From the NCBI RefSeq assembly GCF_003732545.1, contig NZ_AYKF01000062.1:1-64000 (forward strand): a stretch of 64,000 nt of DNA, written 5' to 3'. Source of the DNA: Salinisphaera orenii subsp. halophila YIM 95161. GTDB taxonomy: Bacteria; Pseudomonadota; Gammaproteobacteria; Nevskiales; Salinisphaeraceae. Positions 8,825 through 18,754 of this stretch are shown here, piece by piece. The notes under the pieces were generated by a model. The model was not told where the DNA came from. It made no database searches and saw only the letters and a program-made list of their open reading frames with translations. Position numbers and translations under genes: made by a program. The stretch's first letter is position 1; each line of letters starts with the position of its first letter.

Positions 8825-9991
8825 CTACGAGCCGGGGCCGAAGCGCACGGCCGCGATCTCGCCGTCGGCGCCGAGTACGAGCACGCGGTCCCCGGCGACC
8901 ACCGGCCGGGCACGAACGGCTTCCTCGAAGGGCCGGCCGCGCGCGATCACCTCGCCGTCGTCGGCGGACAGCCAGTGCACGTAGCCCTCGAGATCGCCCA
9001 CCAGCACATCGCCTTCGTAGGTCGACGGCGCCGAGAGACGGCGGTATTCGAGCGCGTCCTGCTGCCAGCTCTGGCTGCCGGTCAGTCGGTTGAAGGCGCG
9101 GACGATGCCGTCCATGTCGGTGGTGAAGATGTTGTCGTCGTCGTAGGCGAGACCGGTCTCCGCGGCGACGTCCGCCGACCAGCGCACGCGGCCGCCCGTC
9201 AGCGACAGCGATGCCATGCGGCCGCCGGCGCTCACGGCATAGAGCTCGCTGCCGACGATCAGCGGATCGGCGTCGATGTCGACGATGCGCTCCAGCTCCG
9301 AGCGGCCGCTCGGCAGCGCGATCGACCGCTCCCAGCGCTGCTCGCCGTTGTCGAGATCGAGCGCGACGATCTTGCCGTTGTCGAGGCCGGCGTACACCGT
9401 GCCGTCGACGATGACCGGCGACGACGTGCCGCGCATGGTGAGCGTGGGCACGCTGTACTCGACCGACCAGCGCCGACGGCCGTCGCTGAGGTTGAGTGCG
9501 ACCACGCGGCCGTCGAGCGTGCGGACCACCGCCAGGCCCTCCGAGGCCGCCGGCGGCGCGATGATCTCGCTGGCCAGTTCCGTGCTCCATTTCCGTTCGC
9601 CGGTGCTCGCCGACAGCGCCACCACCTGGCCGTCACGGGTGCCCATGAGCAGCGTGTCGCCGCCGACCGTAGGTCCCGCGATCAAGCGGTTGCCGGTGCG
9701 CGAACGGAAAATGGTGTCGCCGTTCTCCAGGTCCAGCGCGCGCACGTAGCCGTCGCGATTGGCCACGTACACGCGGCCGTCGGCGACCGCCGGGACGAAG
9801 CCGCTGACGAACTCGCCCGCGCCCGCACCGGCATCGGTCTGCCAGAGGGTCTGCATGCGGTACGCCGGCGCCTCCAGCTCGTCGAGCGGGGTCGGCTTGG
9901 CCACGGTGGCGCCGCCGCCGCAGGCCGAAAGCAACACACTCGCCGCGGCCAGCAGGCCGACGGCGCCGGGGATGGTGCGTCGATTGCTCAT
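8825..9991 (-). CDS. bamB: Outer membrane protein assembly factor BamB
   Basis: 388 residues. Lipoprotein of the BAM complex, which inserts beta-barrel proteins into the outer membrane. A signal peptide ends in the lipobox VLLSAC. The rest is an eight-bladed PQQ-type beta-propeller with repeated blade signatures such as YVANRDGYVRALD, VVALSASTGERKW and VVALNLSDGRRRW. Its start overlaps the yfgM stop by 4 bases (ATGA), pointing to translational coupling, and der follows. The position between yfgM and der supports the call. Confidence 0.97.
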   Translation of the reverse strand: MSNRRTIPGAVGLLAAASVLLSACGGGATVAKPTPLDELEAPAYRMQTLWQTDAGAGAGEFVSGFVPAVADGRVYVANRDGYVRALDLENGDTIFRSRTGNRLIAGPTVGGDTLLMGTRDGQVVALSASTGERKWSTELASEIIAPPAASEGLAVVRTLDGRVVALNLSDGRRRWSVEYSVPTLTMRGTSSPVIVDGTVYAGLDNGKIVALDLDNGEQRWERSIALPSGRSELERIVDIDADPLIVGSELYAVSAGGRMASLSLTGGRVRWSADVAAETGLAYDDDNIFTTDMDGIVRAFNRLTGSQSWQQDALEYRRLSAPSTYEGDVLVGDLEGYVHWLSADDGEVIARGRPFEEAVRARPVVAGDRVLVLGADGEIAAVRFGPGS

Positions 9992-10659
9992 GATGCGGAA
10001 GCGCTCTCCTGTTCGGATCCGGCGCCGGCGTCGTCGGTCGGCGCGTTGTCGGCCAGCTTGTTCTGAAGCGGCTGCCGCGGCGTGTCCTCCGGCAGCGCGT
10101 CCAGCGCACGCTGGTAGGCCTGATGGGCGGCCTCGCGATCGCCGCGGGCGGCGTGGATGTCACCCGCCACCTCGGCATAGAGGGCATCGAAGGCCGCGGG
10201 ATGATCCGTCTCAAGCAGCGTCAGGGCGGCTTCGGCGTCGTCCTGCGTCCACAGCAGGCGGGCCTTGCGGACCCGGGCGATGTGGCGCATGCCCTCTTCG
10301 GAGGCGTTGTCGACCGCCCAGTCGAGGTGCTGCATCGCCTTGTCGTACTCGGAGTCGGCAACGTAGGCGCCGGCCAGACCCAGCGCGGCGCCCGTCGCAT
10401 AGGGCGTGCCGGAGTAGTCGTTCTCGAGCCGCTCGACCGCCTCAACCACGCCGTCGTCGATCTGGCCGTTGGCGAGCGCGCCCTCGATCTGCGCGCTGAT
10501 GTCGGCGGCGGCCGCGGCCTGACGGTTCTGGTACCAGTTCCAGCCGCCCCACGCGGCGATCACGATCAGCCCGACCAGGACGCCGATCATCAGGGCGTTG
10601 CCGTTGGCGGCCCACCACTGTCGGACCCGGCTCAGTTCTTCGTTGTCGAAATCGGCCAT
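9988..10659 (-). CDS. yfgM: YfgM-family ancillary SecYEG translocon subunit (TPR protein)
   Basis: 223 residues. YfgM is anchored in the inner membrane by one N-terminal helix (about residues 20-42, ALMIGVLVGLIVIAAWGG) and exposes TPR repeats to the periplasm. In E. coli it forms a complex with PpiD at the Sec translocon and links to periplasmic chaperones. The cytoplasmic head (MADFDNEELSRVRQWWAANG) is typical of the family. The C-terminus is acidic and serine-rich. It lies between hisS (67 bp upstream) and bamB (4-base overlap). Confidence 0.93.
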   Translation of the reverse strand: MADFDNEELSRVRQWWAANGNALMIGVLVGLIVIAAWGGWNWYQNRQAAAAADISAQIEGALANGQIDDGVVEAVERLENDYSGTPYATGAALGLAGAYVADSEYDKAMQHLDWAVDNASEEGMRHIARVRKARLLWTQDDAEAALTLLETDHPAAFDALYAEVAGDIHAARGDREAAHQAYQRALDALPEDTPRQPLQNKLADNAPTDDAGAGSEQESASAS

Positions 10660-10726
10660 GCAGCAATCACTCTGCGTTGTTATTGGACGGTGACGAGACT
10701 CGTGGACATCCGCACGTCACGCGGGT

Positions 10727-12004
10727 TCAACCGGCGGCCAGCAGGGCCGCGATCCGGGCCGGGGCCTCGGCGATCGCCACCCGCTCCTGCGGTCGGCTGT
10801 CGACGAGCGGCTTGATCTGCAGGGCATCCTCGGCCGCTTCATCCTCGCCGAAGACCAGCGCCAGCCGTGCGCCGCTGCGATCGGCCTTCTTGAACTGGGA
10901 CTTGAAGCTGCCGCCGCCGGCATGCACCCGCAGGCGCAGATCCGGCAGCGCATCGCGCAGGCCCTCAGCCAGACGGGCCACGCGGGCGCCCGCCGGGCCG
11001 TCCTCGTGAACCAGATACGCCTGCGGCGCGCAGTCGACCAGCGGCACCTGCTGGGCGGCCATCAGCGCGACCACGCGCTCGATGCCGAGTGCGAAGCCGG
11101 TGGCCGGCGTGGCGCTGCCGCCGAGCTGATCGACCAGGCCGTCGAAGCGGCCGCCGGAGCAGACCGCGTTCTGGGCGCCGAGGTCGTCGGTCAGCCACTC
11201 GAACACGGTGCGGGTGTAGTAATCCAGCCCCCGCACCAACCGCGGGTTGATGCTGTACTCGATGCCGAGCGCCTCCAGACCGGCGCACAGCCCTTCGAAA
11301 TGGGCCGAGGACTCCGCCCCCAGATAGTCGCGCAGCGTGGGCGCCTCGGCGATCAGCGCCGCCATCGCCGGATTCTTGCTATCGAGAATGCGCAGCGGAT
11401 TGCGGTCCAGCCGACGCTGGCTGTCGTCGTCGAGCGCGTCCAGGTGCGCCGAGAAATAGCCGTGCAGGGCGTCGCGGTAGGCCGCGCGCTCCGCCGGTGT
11501 GCCGAGCGTGTTGATCTCCAGACGCAGACCGCTGATCCCGAGGGCACTGAACAGACGCGCGGCCATGGCGATCTGTTCCACGTCCACATCCGGCCCGGTC
11601 TGGCCGAAGGCCTCGACGCCGAACTGGTGAAACTGGCGCTGGCGGCCCTTCTGGGGCCGCTCGTAGCGGAACATCGGGCCCTGGTACCAGAGGCGCTGGG
11701 TGGCGTTATGCAGCAGGCCGTGCTGGATGCCCGCCCGCACCGCGCCCGCCGTGCCCTCCGGCCGCAGCGACAGCGATTCGCCGCCGCGGTCCTCGAAGGT
11801 GTACATCTCCTTCTCGACGATATCGGTGACTTCGCCGACGGCGCGCTTGAACAGCCCGGTGCGCTCCATGATCGGCAGCCGGATCTGTTCATAGCCGTAG
11901 GCCGCGAACACGCGCGCGGCCGCCCGCTCGAGCGTCGCCCAGGCCGGGTTCTCGGCCGGCAGCACGTCGTTCATGCCTCGGATCGACTGGATGCGCTGAC
12001 TCAT
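10727..12004 (-). CDS. hisS: Histidyl-tRNA synthetase
   Basis: 425 residues. Class II aminoacyl-tRNA synthetase charging tRNA-His. Motif 1 region is near the N-terminus ([15 protein letters not shown]), motif 2 includes [20 protein letters not shown], the histidine-A signatures appear as [15 protein letters not shown], and motif 3 as [13 protein letters not shown]. The anticodon-binding domain occupies the last 100 residues. It follows rodZ by 28 bp; ispG, which normally sits between rodZ and hisS, is absent. Confidence 0.98.
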   Translation of the reverse strand: MSQRIQSIRGMNDVLPAENPAWATLERAAARVFAAYGYEQIRLPIMERTGLFKRAVGEVTDIVEKEMYTFEDRGGESLSLRPEGTAGAVRAGIQHGLLHNATQRLWYQGPMFRYERPQKGRQRQFHQFGVEAFGQTGPDVDVEQIAMAARLFSALGISGLRLEINTLGTPAERAAYRDALHGYFSAHLDALDDDSQRRLDRNPLRILDSKNPAMAALIAEAPTLRDYLGAESSAHFEGLCAGLEALGIEYSINPRLVRGLDYYTRTVFEWLTDDLGAQNAVCSGGRFDGLVDQLGGSATPATGFALGIERVVALMAAQQVPLVDCAPQAYLVHEDGPAGARVARLAEGLRDALPDLRLRVHAGGGSFKSQFKKADRSGARLALVFGEDEAAEDALQIKPLVDSRPQERVAIAEAPARIAALLAAG

Positions 12005-12032
12005 CGCCGGGCGCTCGCGGTCTCGGTCATGC

Positions 12033-13052
12033 TCATTCGCTCTCGCGTGCCTCCACGGTCAGGCGGGCGGTACTGTTACCCGTGGTCGCCCCGGCCACGT
12101 CCACCGGCTCGCCGCCGATGGTCATGCTGACACCCGGCGCGAAACCGAGGGTGATGCGATACGGCGCCGGCGCCTCGAGTTCCTGCGTGTCGCCGGCCTC
12201 GTAGATTCCGGTCAGCAGGCGGTTGCCGTCGGCGTCGCGCACGTCCACCCACGAACGTTCCTCGAACTCCATCACCAGGTGGTTCGGCGCGATCTGGGGC
12301 TCGTTCGAGGTCTCGTCGGCGGCGTTGCCGTTCGTGTCGTCGCTGTCCGCGTTGTCGTCACTCAGGCCCAGGGTGTCGTTGACGTTGCGGCCACCGGCCG
12401 GCTGGCCGGCGGCCGTCGTCTGCTCTCCGGCCGCCTCAGAGACGGTATCCGGCGCGCTGGCGTCACCGCCCGTGGCCACGCCGTCGTCGCCGGACGTCTC
12501 GACGTCGGCGTCATTGCCGGTCGCATCCTCGCCGGCGGCGTCCGACGACTGATCGTCGAGAACGATGGTGTTGTCCGAGCCGTCGTTGTCGTCCGGCAGC
12601 GAGGCATCGGGCAGGAACACGAACACCGCGCCGATCACCACCAGCAACGCCAGCAGCGCGGCGACCAGGCCCAGCGCGCGCCAGCGCTGCGGCGTGACGT
12701 CCTGCGGGACCACGTCGACGGCGCTCGGGGAGGCCGGCCGCGCCGCGGCGTCCCCCGCCCAGGCGCTGTAGGCCGCCATGAGCCGGTCCTGGTTGATGTC
12801 CAGCACCTTGGCGCACTGGCGGTAGTAGCCGCGCGCGAACACCGGCTGGGACAGGGCCGCGAAGTCGTTGTCCTCGAGTGCGTTGACGGTCTTCGGCGAG
12901 AACTTGGTCTGGGCGCAGAGGTCGGCCACCGTGTAGTCGTGGCTCAGACGCGCCTCGCGCAGGATCTCGCCCGGCGACAGGCCGTCCGCCTTGTTCTGCG
13001 TGAGCGACGCCGAAGGCGCGTCCTCGTCGTAATGATCGTCGAACTCGTTCAT
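12033..13052 (-). CDS. rodZ: Cytoskeletal regulator RodZ
   Basis: 339 residues. RodZ links the MreB cytoskeleton to the cell-wall elongation machinery. An N-terminal HTH_25 helix-turn-helix (about residues 25-95, [20 protein letters not shown]) binds MreB in known homologues. One transmembrane helix follows at about residues 125-147 ([20 protein letters not shown]), then a long Asp/Ala/Gly-rich acidic periplasmic linker and the C-terminal DUF4115 beta domain ([20 protein letters not shown]). Its ATG overlaps the pilF stop by 4 bases. Confidence 0.96.
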   Translation of the reverse strand: MNEFDDHYDEDAPSASLTQNKADGLSPGEILREARLSHDYTVADLCAQTKFSPKTVNALEDNDFAALSQPVFARGYYRQCAKVLDINQDRLMAAYSAWAGDAAARPASPSAVDVVPQDVTPQRWRALGLVAALLALLVVIGAVFVFLPDASLPDDNDGSDNTIVLDDQSSDAAGEDATGNDADVETSGDDGVATGGDASAPDTVSEAAGEQTTAAGQPAGGRNVNDTLGLSDDNADSDDTNGNAADETSNEPQIAPNHLVMEFEERSWVDVRDADGNRLLTGIYEAGDTQELEAPAPYRITLGFAPGVSMTIGGEPVDVAGATTGNSTARLTVEARESE

Positions 13053-13807
13053 CGGCGCGATTGCTCCAGTTGCCGAAGCGACAGGTTAGCCGCCGGACGA
13101 CTCGCGTTGTAACGGCCGACATAGTCGGCCGCGGCGCCCCGATCGCCCAGCGCGAGTTCGATCCGCGCGGCCAGCCGCAGCTGTTCGGCCTCGAGATCGG
13201 CGGCCGCATCGGCGCGCTCGATGAACCCGCGGGCGCTGAGATATTCACCGCGGTCGTACATCAGCCGTGCCATGTGCACGAGCGCGGTAACCTGCTCGGC
13301 GTCGCCCTCGAGCGCGTCGCGATAGTACCGTTCGGCGGCCTCGCCGCGGCCGGCGCGCTCCAGACACAGGCCGGCGTTGGCCCGTGCATCCGGCGCCCCG
13401 GCGTAGCGCGGATCGTCGGCGGCGCGATCGAAGTATTCCAGCGCCCGCTCGACGTCGCCCTGACGGCACAGGAACGCCGCGTAACTGTTATAGACCGGCG
13501 CGTTCGGGCGCAGATCGACGGCGCGCTCGTAGTAGGACCGCGCCGCCTCGGGCTCGTCAAGACGATCCTTGACGATCGCCATGCCCCAGACCGCCGAGGC
13601 GTTGTCGCTGTCGTAGTCCAGTGCCCGCCGGAAGCGCGCCACGGCCTGGTCGTTCTCGTTGCGGCGCAGATAATCCGCGCCCAGGCTGGCGTTGGCCTCG
13701 GCTGCCTGGCGGGTGTCGACCCCATCGCCCGAGGTGGCACAACCGCCCAGCGCCGCCGCGCAGACCACCAGCATGCAGGCAGCGGCGCCCTGCCGCGCAC
13801 GCGTCAT
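13049..13807 (-). CDS. pilF: Type IV pilus biogenesis/stability lipoprotein PilF (PilW)
   Basis: 252 residues. TPR lipoprotein that helps PilQ secretin multimerise in the outer membrane. The signal peptide ends with [12 protein letters not shown], a lipobox. TPR repeats fill the rest, e.g. [20 protein letters not shown] and [19 protein letters not shown]. It overlaps rlmN and rodZ by 4 bases on each side, as in the conserved rlmN-pilF-rodZ order. No other pilus genes are in the window, so an actual pilus cannot be confirmed. Confidence 0.95.
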   Translation of the reverse strand: MTRARQGAAACMLVVCAAALGGCATSGDGVDTRQAAEANASLGADYLRRNENDQAVARFRRALDYDSDNASAVWGMAIVKDRLDEPEAARSYYERAVDLRPNAPVYNSYAAFLCRQGDVERALEYFDRAADDPRYAGAPDARANAGLCLERAGRGEAAERYYRDALEGDAEQVTALVHMARLMYDRGEYLSARGFIERADAAADLEAEQLRLAARIELALGDRGAAADYVGRYNASRPAANLSLRQLEQSRR

Positions 13808-14988
13808 GCCGGATTCGCCCGCTTGGACTCCACCCGGATCGGCACGTCGCGGAAGTGACGCTTCTGCCGGCTGGCCACCCGGCCGACGAGCTGGCCGCAG
13901 GCGGCGTCGATATCGTCACCGCGGGTTCGGCGCACGGTCGTGCGCACGCCCTTGCCGTGCAAGGTGTCCTGGAACGCGCGGATGCGGTCTTCCGCCGGGC
14001 GCTCGTAGCCGGAACCCTCGAACGGATTGAAGGGAATCAGGTTGACCTTGGCCGGCCGGTCGCGAAGCAGGGCCGCCAGCGATTTCGCATGCGCGGGCGT
14101 GTCGTTGACGCCGGCAAGCAGGACGTACTCGTAGACCACGTGGGCGCGCCGCTCCTTGCCCGCGACATAGCGATCGCAGGCGCCCATCAGCTCGGCGAGC
14201 GGATATTTGCGGTTGATCGGCACCAGCTCGTCGCGCAGCGCGTCGGTCGGCGCGTGCAGCGACACCGCCAGGGCGACGTCCACCTCCTCGCGCAGACGAT
14301 CCATGAACGGAACCATGCCCGAGGTCGAGACCGTCACCCGCCGCTTGGACAGCCCGAAGCCGTAGTCGTCGAGCAGAATACGGATCGCCGGCACCACCGC
14401 GCGGTAGTTGGCCAGCGGCTCACCCATGCCCATGAACACGATGTTGGACAGGGCGCGGTCGCCGTGCACCCGGCCCTCGGCGCGCAGATCGTGCTCGGAC
14501 ATCCAGACCTGGCCGATGATCTCGGCCGTGGTCAGGTTGCGGTTGAGCCCCTGCTTTCCGGTCGCGCAGAAGCTGCAGTCCAGCGCGCAGCCGATCTGGG
14601 AGGAGATGCACAGCGTGGCGCGATCCGGCTCGGGGATATAGACCGCCTCGATGGCGTTGTCCGGATCCAGATCCTCGGTGACCGCCAGCAGCCACTTGCG
14701 GGTGCCGTCCGCCGAGGCCTGCTCGCGGATCTTGGTTGGCGGGCGAATCTCGGCGATGGTCGGCAGCCGATCGCGCAGCTTCTTGGACAGATCCGTCATG
14801 GCCGCGAAGTCGGTGACTCCGCGGGCGTAGATCCACTGCATGACCTGCTTGGCCCGGAACGCCGATTCGCCGTGCGACCGGAAGAATGCCGCCATCGCCT
14901 CGCGGTCCAGACCGAACAGGTTCACGCGCGCGCCGCTCGCGGCGGCGCGCGTGGGTTCAGTCGGCTCGTGAACGCTGGCCTCAGTCAT
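13804..14988 (-). CDS. rlmN: Dual-specificity 23S rRNA / tRNA (adenine-C2) methyltransferase RlmN
   Basis: 394 residues. Radical-SAM enzyme making m2A at 23S rRNA A2503 and at A37 of some tRNAs. The CX3CX2C cluster motif is [19 protein letters not shown]; downstream are GMGEPLANY and [15 protein letters not shown] cysteine near the C-terminus ([10 protein letters not shown]) is the methylated-cysteine candidate of the two-cysteine mechanism. The start at 14988 ([12 protein letters not shown]) removes an unrelated in-frame extension. It lies 22 bp downstream of ndk. Confidence 0.97.
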   Translation of the reverse strand: MTEASVHEPTEPTRAAASGARVNLFGLDREAMAAFFRSHGESAFRAKQVMQWIYARGVTDFAAMTDLSKKLRDRLPTIAEIRPPTKIREQASADGTRKWLLAVTEDLDPDNAIEAVYIPEPDRATLCISSQIGCALDCSFCATGKQGLNRNLTTAEIIGQVWMSEHDLRAEGRVHGDRALSNIVFMGMGEPLANYRAVVPAIRILLDDYGFGLSKRRVTVSTSGMVPFMDRLREEVDVALAVSLHAPTDALRDELVPINRKYPLAELMGACDRYVAGKERRAHVVYEYVLLAGVNDTPAHAKSLAALLRDRPAKVNLIPFNPFEGSGYERPAEDRIRAFQDTLHGKGVRTTVRRTRGDDIDAACGQLVGRVASRQKRHFRDVPIRVESKRANPA

Positions 14989-15010
14989 GATCGGGTGCCG
15001 GCTCGCCCCT

Positions 15011-15436
15011 TCAGCGCGGGCAGAGGCCGTCCTGGCCGAAGAAGAAATCGATCTCGGTGGCCGCGGTATCGGGCGCATCGGAGCCGTGGACGGCGTTGGC
15101 GTCGATGGACTCGGCGAAATCGCCGCGAATGGTGCCGGCCTCGGCTTCCTTCGGGTTCGTCGCGCCCATCAGGTCGCGATTCTTCGCGATGGCGTCCTCG
15201 CCCTCCAGGCACTGGACCATCACCGGGCCGGAGATCATGAACGACACCAGGGCGTCGAAGAACGGGCGCTCGGCGTGCACCGCATAGAAGGATTCCGCCT
15301 GCTCGCGCGACAGATGCACCATGCGCGCGCCGATGATGCGCAGACCGGCGTTCTCGAAACGGCGATAGATCTCGCCGATCACGTTTTTCGCGACGGCGTC
15401 CGGCTTGATGATCGACAGAGTGCGCTCGACGGCCAT
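15011..15436 (-). CDS. ndk: Nucleoside diphosphate kinase
   Basis: 141 residues, the standard length. It transfers gamma-phosphate from ATP to NDPs through a phosphohistidine. The active site reads [20 protein letters not shown], with the catalytic histidine. The start [18 protein letters not shown] is canonical. It is followed by rlmN at 22 bp and preceded by 136 bp of non-coding DNA after the IscA-like gene. Confidence 0.98.
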   Translation of the reverse strand: MAVERTLSIIKPDAVAKNVIGEIYRRFENAGLRIIGARMVHLSREQAESFYAVHAERPFFDALVSFMISGPVMVQCLEGEDAIAKNRDLMGATNPKEAEAGTIRGDFAESIDANAVHGSDAPDTAATEIDFFFGQDGLCPR

Positions 15437-15572
15437 GATCTCTCCAGGATGATTCGGTAACTCGTGAAACTAGAACGCCGCGCGAGAACGCTCACGCGGC
15501 GGATAACCACATATTGTAGCCCGGCGGCGGCGGCCGTGTCAGGGCGCGTCGCGCCGACCGCCGGGGCCGGCA

Positions 15573-15920
15573 CTACACCGTGAATGACTCGCCGCAGCCG
15601 CAGGCGTTGACCGCACGCGGATTATCGAAGCGGAACATGCGGTTGAGACCCTCGGCCCGGAAGTCCACGACCGTGCCCCGCAGCACGTCCATATGCTTGC
15701 GGTCGACCACCACCTTGGCACCGAAGCCCTCGAAGACATCGTCGCTCGCGCCCACCTCGTCGGCGTAGTCCATGGTGTACATATAGCCGGAACAACCCGA
15801 CTTGCGCACGCCCAGGCGAAGCCCCACACCGCTGCCGCGCTGGGCGAGCTGATGCTTGATGCGCTCGGCCGCGGCCGGCGTCAGCGTCAGATCCTCGGTT
15901 TCGACTGTTGCTTCACTCAT
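15573..15920 (-). CDS. IscA/HesB-family iron-sulfur cluster assembly protein
   Basis: 115 residues. A-type carrier that binds Fe or Fe-S clusters and passes them to target enzymes. The three conserved cysteines are present: one in KSGCSGYMYTMDY and two in the C-terminal CGCGES. The sequence could be IscA, SufA or ErpA; sequence alone does not decide. It begins MSEATVETEDLTLTPAAAER; a second ATG 9 bases upstream is possible. It is downstream of the IscU-like and cysteine desulfurase genes, in the position iscA holds in a normal isc operon, and carries the assembly role here without hscBA or fdx nearby. Confidence 0.92.
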   Translation of the reverse strand: MSEATVETEDLTLTPAAAERIKHQLAQRGSGVGLRLGVRKSGCSGYMYTMDYADEVGASDDVFEGFGAKVVVDRKHMDVLRGTVVDFRAEGLNRMFRFDNPRAVNACGCGESFTV

Positions 15921-16007
15921 AACGTCCATGATCCCAGATTAGGAAGCGCCTGATCCAGCCGGCCCACGCCGGCGCGACGGGAGGCTACCGGCATCGCCAG
16001 CAGCGGC

Positions 16008-16385
16008 TCAGACATCCCGGAGCGCACCGGTCAGTGCGTCGAGCACCAGCAGGCCGGCGTATCGCTCTTGCGGCGCCAGCACCAGCGCCTGTTCGAATTC
16101 CCTTACCGTCAGACTACGCGCTGCGTCAATCGTTCGCCCACTCAGCCATTCGCAGACCCAGTCGGCGCAGGCGATGACGACCGGCGGACCGAAGGCCGCG
16201 AACGCCGCCGACGCAATCACGCCCTCGGCGGCGTCCACGAACAGCCGGCAATGCGCATCGGCGGCCGGCGTGTCCGCCTCGCCCGAACCTTTCCATTGAA
16301 TGATGTCACATTCGCACGCCGCGTGTCGCGGGCGCAGAAAACGCCCCAGCCACGGCGCCTCGGCGGGCGTGGCCGTCGATCTCAT
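16008..16385 (-). CDS. IscU/NifU-N-like scaffold homologue lacking all three cluster cysteines
   Basis: 125 residues. From about residue 45 the chain aligns by eye with E. coli IscU: the IscU stretch KTYGCGSAIASSSLVTEW corresponds to AAFGPPVVIACADWVCEW here, and PPVKIHCSILAEDA corresponds to APQERYAGLLVLDA. The three ligand cysteines of IscU (37, 63, 106) fall on P, P and A, and the conserved Asp39 is also lost. Fe-S assembly on this protein by the usual chemistry is therefore unlikely. It overlaps the upstream cysteine desulfurase gene by 4 bases, so it is co-translated with a sulfur donor. It may be a regulator, an adaptor for the desulfurase, or a decaying relic; the open frame is intact. 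Confidence 0.7.
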   Translation of the reverse strand: MRSTATPAEAPWLGRFLRPRHAACECDIIQWKGSGEADTPAADAHCRLFVDAAEGVIASAAFAAFGPPVVIACADWVCEWLSGRTIDAARSLTVREFEQALVLAPQERYAGLLVLDALTGALRDV

Positions 16386-17548
16386 GCCGCCGATGCCAGC
16401 GCGCGCAGGCGGGCCACCTCCTCAGCAAACCGGGCGGCCGCCGCGTCGACGGCCGCCACGTCCGTGGCCGCGCCGAGCGAGAAGCGCACGCTCGCACCGG
16501 CCTCGCGCGGGCTGCGCCCCATGGCCCGGAGAACGTACGACGACTGGCCCTTGGCGGCGCTGCAGGCGGCCCCCGAGGCCACAGCCAGCGCGGGCACGCC
16601 CTCGGTGAGCCCGGTCAACAGGGCGTCGCCGTGAACACCGGCCACGCTGACGTTGAGAAACGGCGCGGCCACATGCGCGCCGCTGCCGTTGCGCGTGACC
16701 CCGTCGATGGCCGCGAGCCGCTGCGCCAGCCGGTCGCGCAGCGCGGCCAGGCGCGGCTGCTCGGCCTCGCGCACGGCCCGCGCATGGTCGGCGGCCGCGC
16801 CGAAGCCGGCGATCTGATGACCGGCCAGCGTGCCGGAGCGCAGCCCGCCCTGCTGGCCGCCGCCATGGATCTGCGCGGCCAGTCCAAGACGCGGCCGCCG
16901 GCGCACATAGAGCGCGCCGATGCCCTTCGGACCGCCGATCTTGTGGGCGGACATCGACAGCAGCGCGATGTTCAGGGCCGCCACGTCGATCGGCTCCCGA
17001 CCCAGACTCTGGGCCGCATCGACGTGCAACGGCACCCCGCGGGCCGCACACAGTGCCCCGATCGCCGCGATGTCCTGGATCACCCCGGTCTCGTTGTTCA
17101 CGTGCATGACCGAGACGAGCGTGGCCTCGTCCGCGATCGCCGCCTCGAGGGCCGCGAGATCGATGCGCCCCACGCCGTCCACGCCCAGCCGGGTGACGCG
17201 CGTGCCGTCGCGCTCGAGCACGTCGAGCGTATCGAGCGTGGCGCGATGCTCGGTGACCACGCTCACGACATGGCCGCCGCCGGCGAAACCGACGGCGCCC
17301 TTGAGCGCGAGATTGATCGACTCGGTCGCGCCCGAGGTCCAGACCAGCGCCTCGGGCGGCGCCCCGATCAGCCTCGCGAGCGCCTCGGCGGCGTCGTCGA
17401 TCGCCGCGGCCGCCGCCCGGCCCGGCGCGTGCGCGGAGGACGGGTTGGCGTCGGCCCCGTCCAGCACCCGCCACATCGCCGCGCCCACGCCGGGCGCCAG
17501 CCGCGCCGTGGCGGCATTGTCCAGGTGGATCGTCGCGGGCGCGCTCAA
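16382..17548 (-). CDS. Cysteine desulfurase (NifS/IscS-like), second copy
   Basis: 388 residues. PLP enzyme removing sulfur from cysteine to give a persulfide for Fe-S clusters or thiolation. The PLP lysine is in SAHKIGGPKG, the PLP-stacking histidine in VTEHRATLDT, and the active-site cysteine in the mobile loop ASGAACSAAKGQSSYVLRAM. The N-terminus IHLDNAATARL fits aminotransferase class V. It overlaps the first desulfurase gene upstream and the IscU-like gene downstream by 4 bases each. The residues needed for catalysis appear intact, so it is probably active, perhaps with a distinct acceptor. Confidence 0.93.
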   Translation of the reverse strand: MSAPATIHLDNAATARLAPGVGAAMWRVLDGADANPSSAHAPGRAAAAAIDDAAEALARLIGAPPEALVWTSGATESINLALKGAVGFAGGGHVVSVVTEHRATLDTLDVLERDGTRVTRLGVDGVGRIDLAALEAAIADEATLVSVMHVNNETGVIQDIAAIGALCAARGVPLHVDAAQSLGREPIDVAALNIALLSMSAHKIGGPKGIGALYVRRRPRLGLAAQIHGGGQQGGLRSGTLAGHQIAGFGAAADHARAVREAEQPRLAALRDRLAQRLAAIDGVTRNGSGAHVAAPFLNVSVAGVHGDALLTGLTEGVPALAVASGAACSAAKGQSSYVLRAMGRSPREAGASVRFSLGAATDVAAVDAAAARFAEEVARLRALASAA

Positions 17549-18714
17549 CCGAGAACCGAGGCGCTTATGCTGCCCGGCATGGCGGCGCCGCCGATCCCGC
17601 CGGCCAGCCGGCCGAGCACGAGCAGAAAATGCTGGATCTCCTCGCGGCTGTTGTCCGGGCCCAGGCTCACGCGGATCGCGCCCTGGGCCACCGCGGGGTC
17701 CACGCCCATGGCCAGCAGCACCGGGCTCGGTTCACCGCTGCCGGCGGCGCAGGCCGAGCCGGAGGAAACCGCGATATCCTCGCGGTCCAGGAGCATGAGC
17801 AGCCCCTCGCCGTCGTAGCCGGCCACCGCGAACTGGCAGGTGTTGGCCAACCGCTCGGCGCCGCTGGAGAACCGCGTGATGCCCGACAGCGCGTCCAGCC
17901 CGAGCTCCAGCTCGTCGCGCAGCGCACGCATGTGGGCGATCTCGGCGTCACGGGCGGCGGCCAGCCGCTCGGCGGCGGCGCCGAAGCCGACGATGCCGGC
18001 GACGTTGTAGCTGCCCGAACGCAGGCCCTGCTCGTGGCCGCCGCCGCGCGTGACGGCGTCGATGTCGAGCTGCTTGTCGACCAGCAGCGCGCCGACCCCC
18101 TTGGGGCCCTGGATCTTGTGCGAGGACAGGCTCGCCGCGTGCGCGCCGCTGGCCGCGAAATCGAAGCCGTGCTTGCCGATCGCCTGCACCGCATCGGTAT
18201 GGAACCACGCCCCGGCGGCACGGGCGAGCCGGGCGATCGCGGCGACGTCCTGGATCACACCGGTCTCGTTGTTGGCGGCCATGATCGAGACGAGCGCCAC
18301 GTCGCCGGCGGCAAGCCGCCGCTCCAGGTCGACGAGGTCGACCCGGCCCTCACCATCGACCGCCACCCGCTCCAGGCGCGCGCCGCGGGCCGCGCGCGCC
18401 TCGGCGGCCTCGGTGACCGCGGGATGCTCGATCGGCGAGATCACCAGGGCCGCGTCGCCGCGCAGGCCGGCGATGCCCTGCACCGCGAGGTTGTCGGCTT
18501 CGGTTCCGCCGCCGGTGAACACCACCTGATCGGGCTGCGCCCCGGCCAGCGCGGCCACCTGGGCGCGGGCGTGGTCGACCGCGGCACGGGCCTCGCGTCC
18601 GCCGCGGTGCAGCGACGAGGCGTTGGCGTGTCGCTCGGTCAGCCACGGCCGCATGGCCTCGAAGACCTCCGGGTGCAGCGGCGTGGTCGCGTTGTGATCG
18701 AAATAGATCGTCAT
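17545..18714 (-). CDS. iscS: Cysteine desulfurase (IscS/NifS-like), first copy
   Basis: 389 residues. PLP-dependent sulfur donor. N-terminus MTIYFDHNATTPLHPEVFEA is typical. The PLP lysine is in SSHKIQGPKGVGALLV, the active-site loop is SGSACAAGSGEPSPVLLAM, and the conserved HTDAVQAIGK is present. It sits where iscS normally sits, downstream of cysE by 40 bp, but iscR is missing between them. The ATG at 18714 is preferred over a TTG 12 bases upstream. The symbol reflects position and general similarity; a NifS-type name is equally defensible. Confidence 0.93.
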   Translation of the reverse strand: MTIYFDHNATTPLHPEVFEAMRPWLTERHANASSLHRGGREARAAVDHARAQVAALAGAQPDQVVFTGGGTEADNLAVQGIAGLRGDAALVISPIEHPAVTEAAEARAARGARLERVAVDGEGRVDLVDLERRLAAGDVALVSIMAANNETGVIQDVAAIARLARAAGAWFHTDAVQAIGKHGFDFAASGAHAASLSSHKIQGPKGVGALLVDKQLDIDAVTRGGGHEQGLRSGSYNVAGIVGFGAAAERLAAARDAEIAHMRALRDELELGLDALSGITRFSSGAERLANTCQFAVAGYDGEGLLMLLDREDIAVSSGSACAAGSGEPSPVLLAMGVDPAVAQGAIRVSLGPDNSREEIQHFLLVLGRLAGGIGGAAMPGSISASVLG

Positions 18715-18754
18715 CGGGCTGTGCAATCCCGGCCCGCCGACCGTGGACGGCCGG

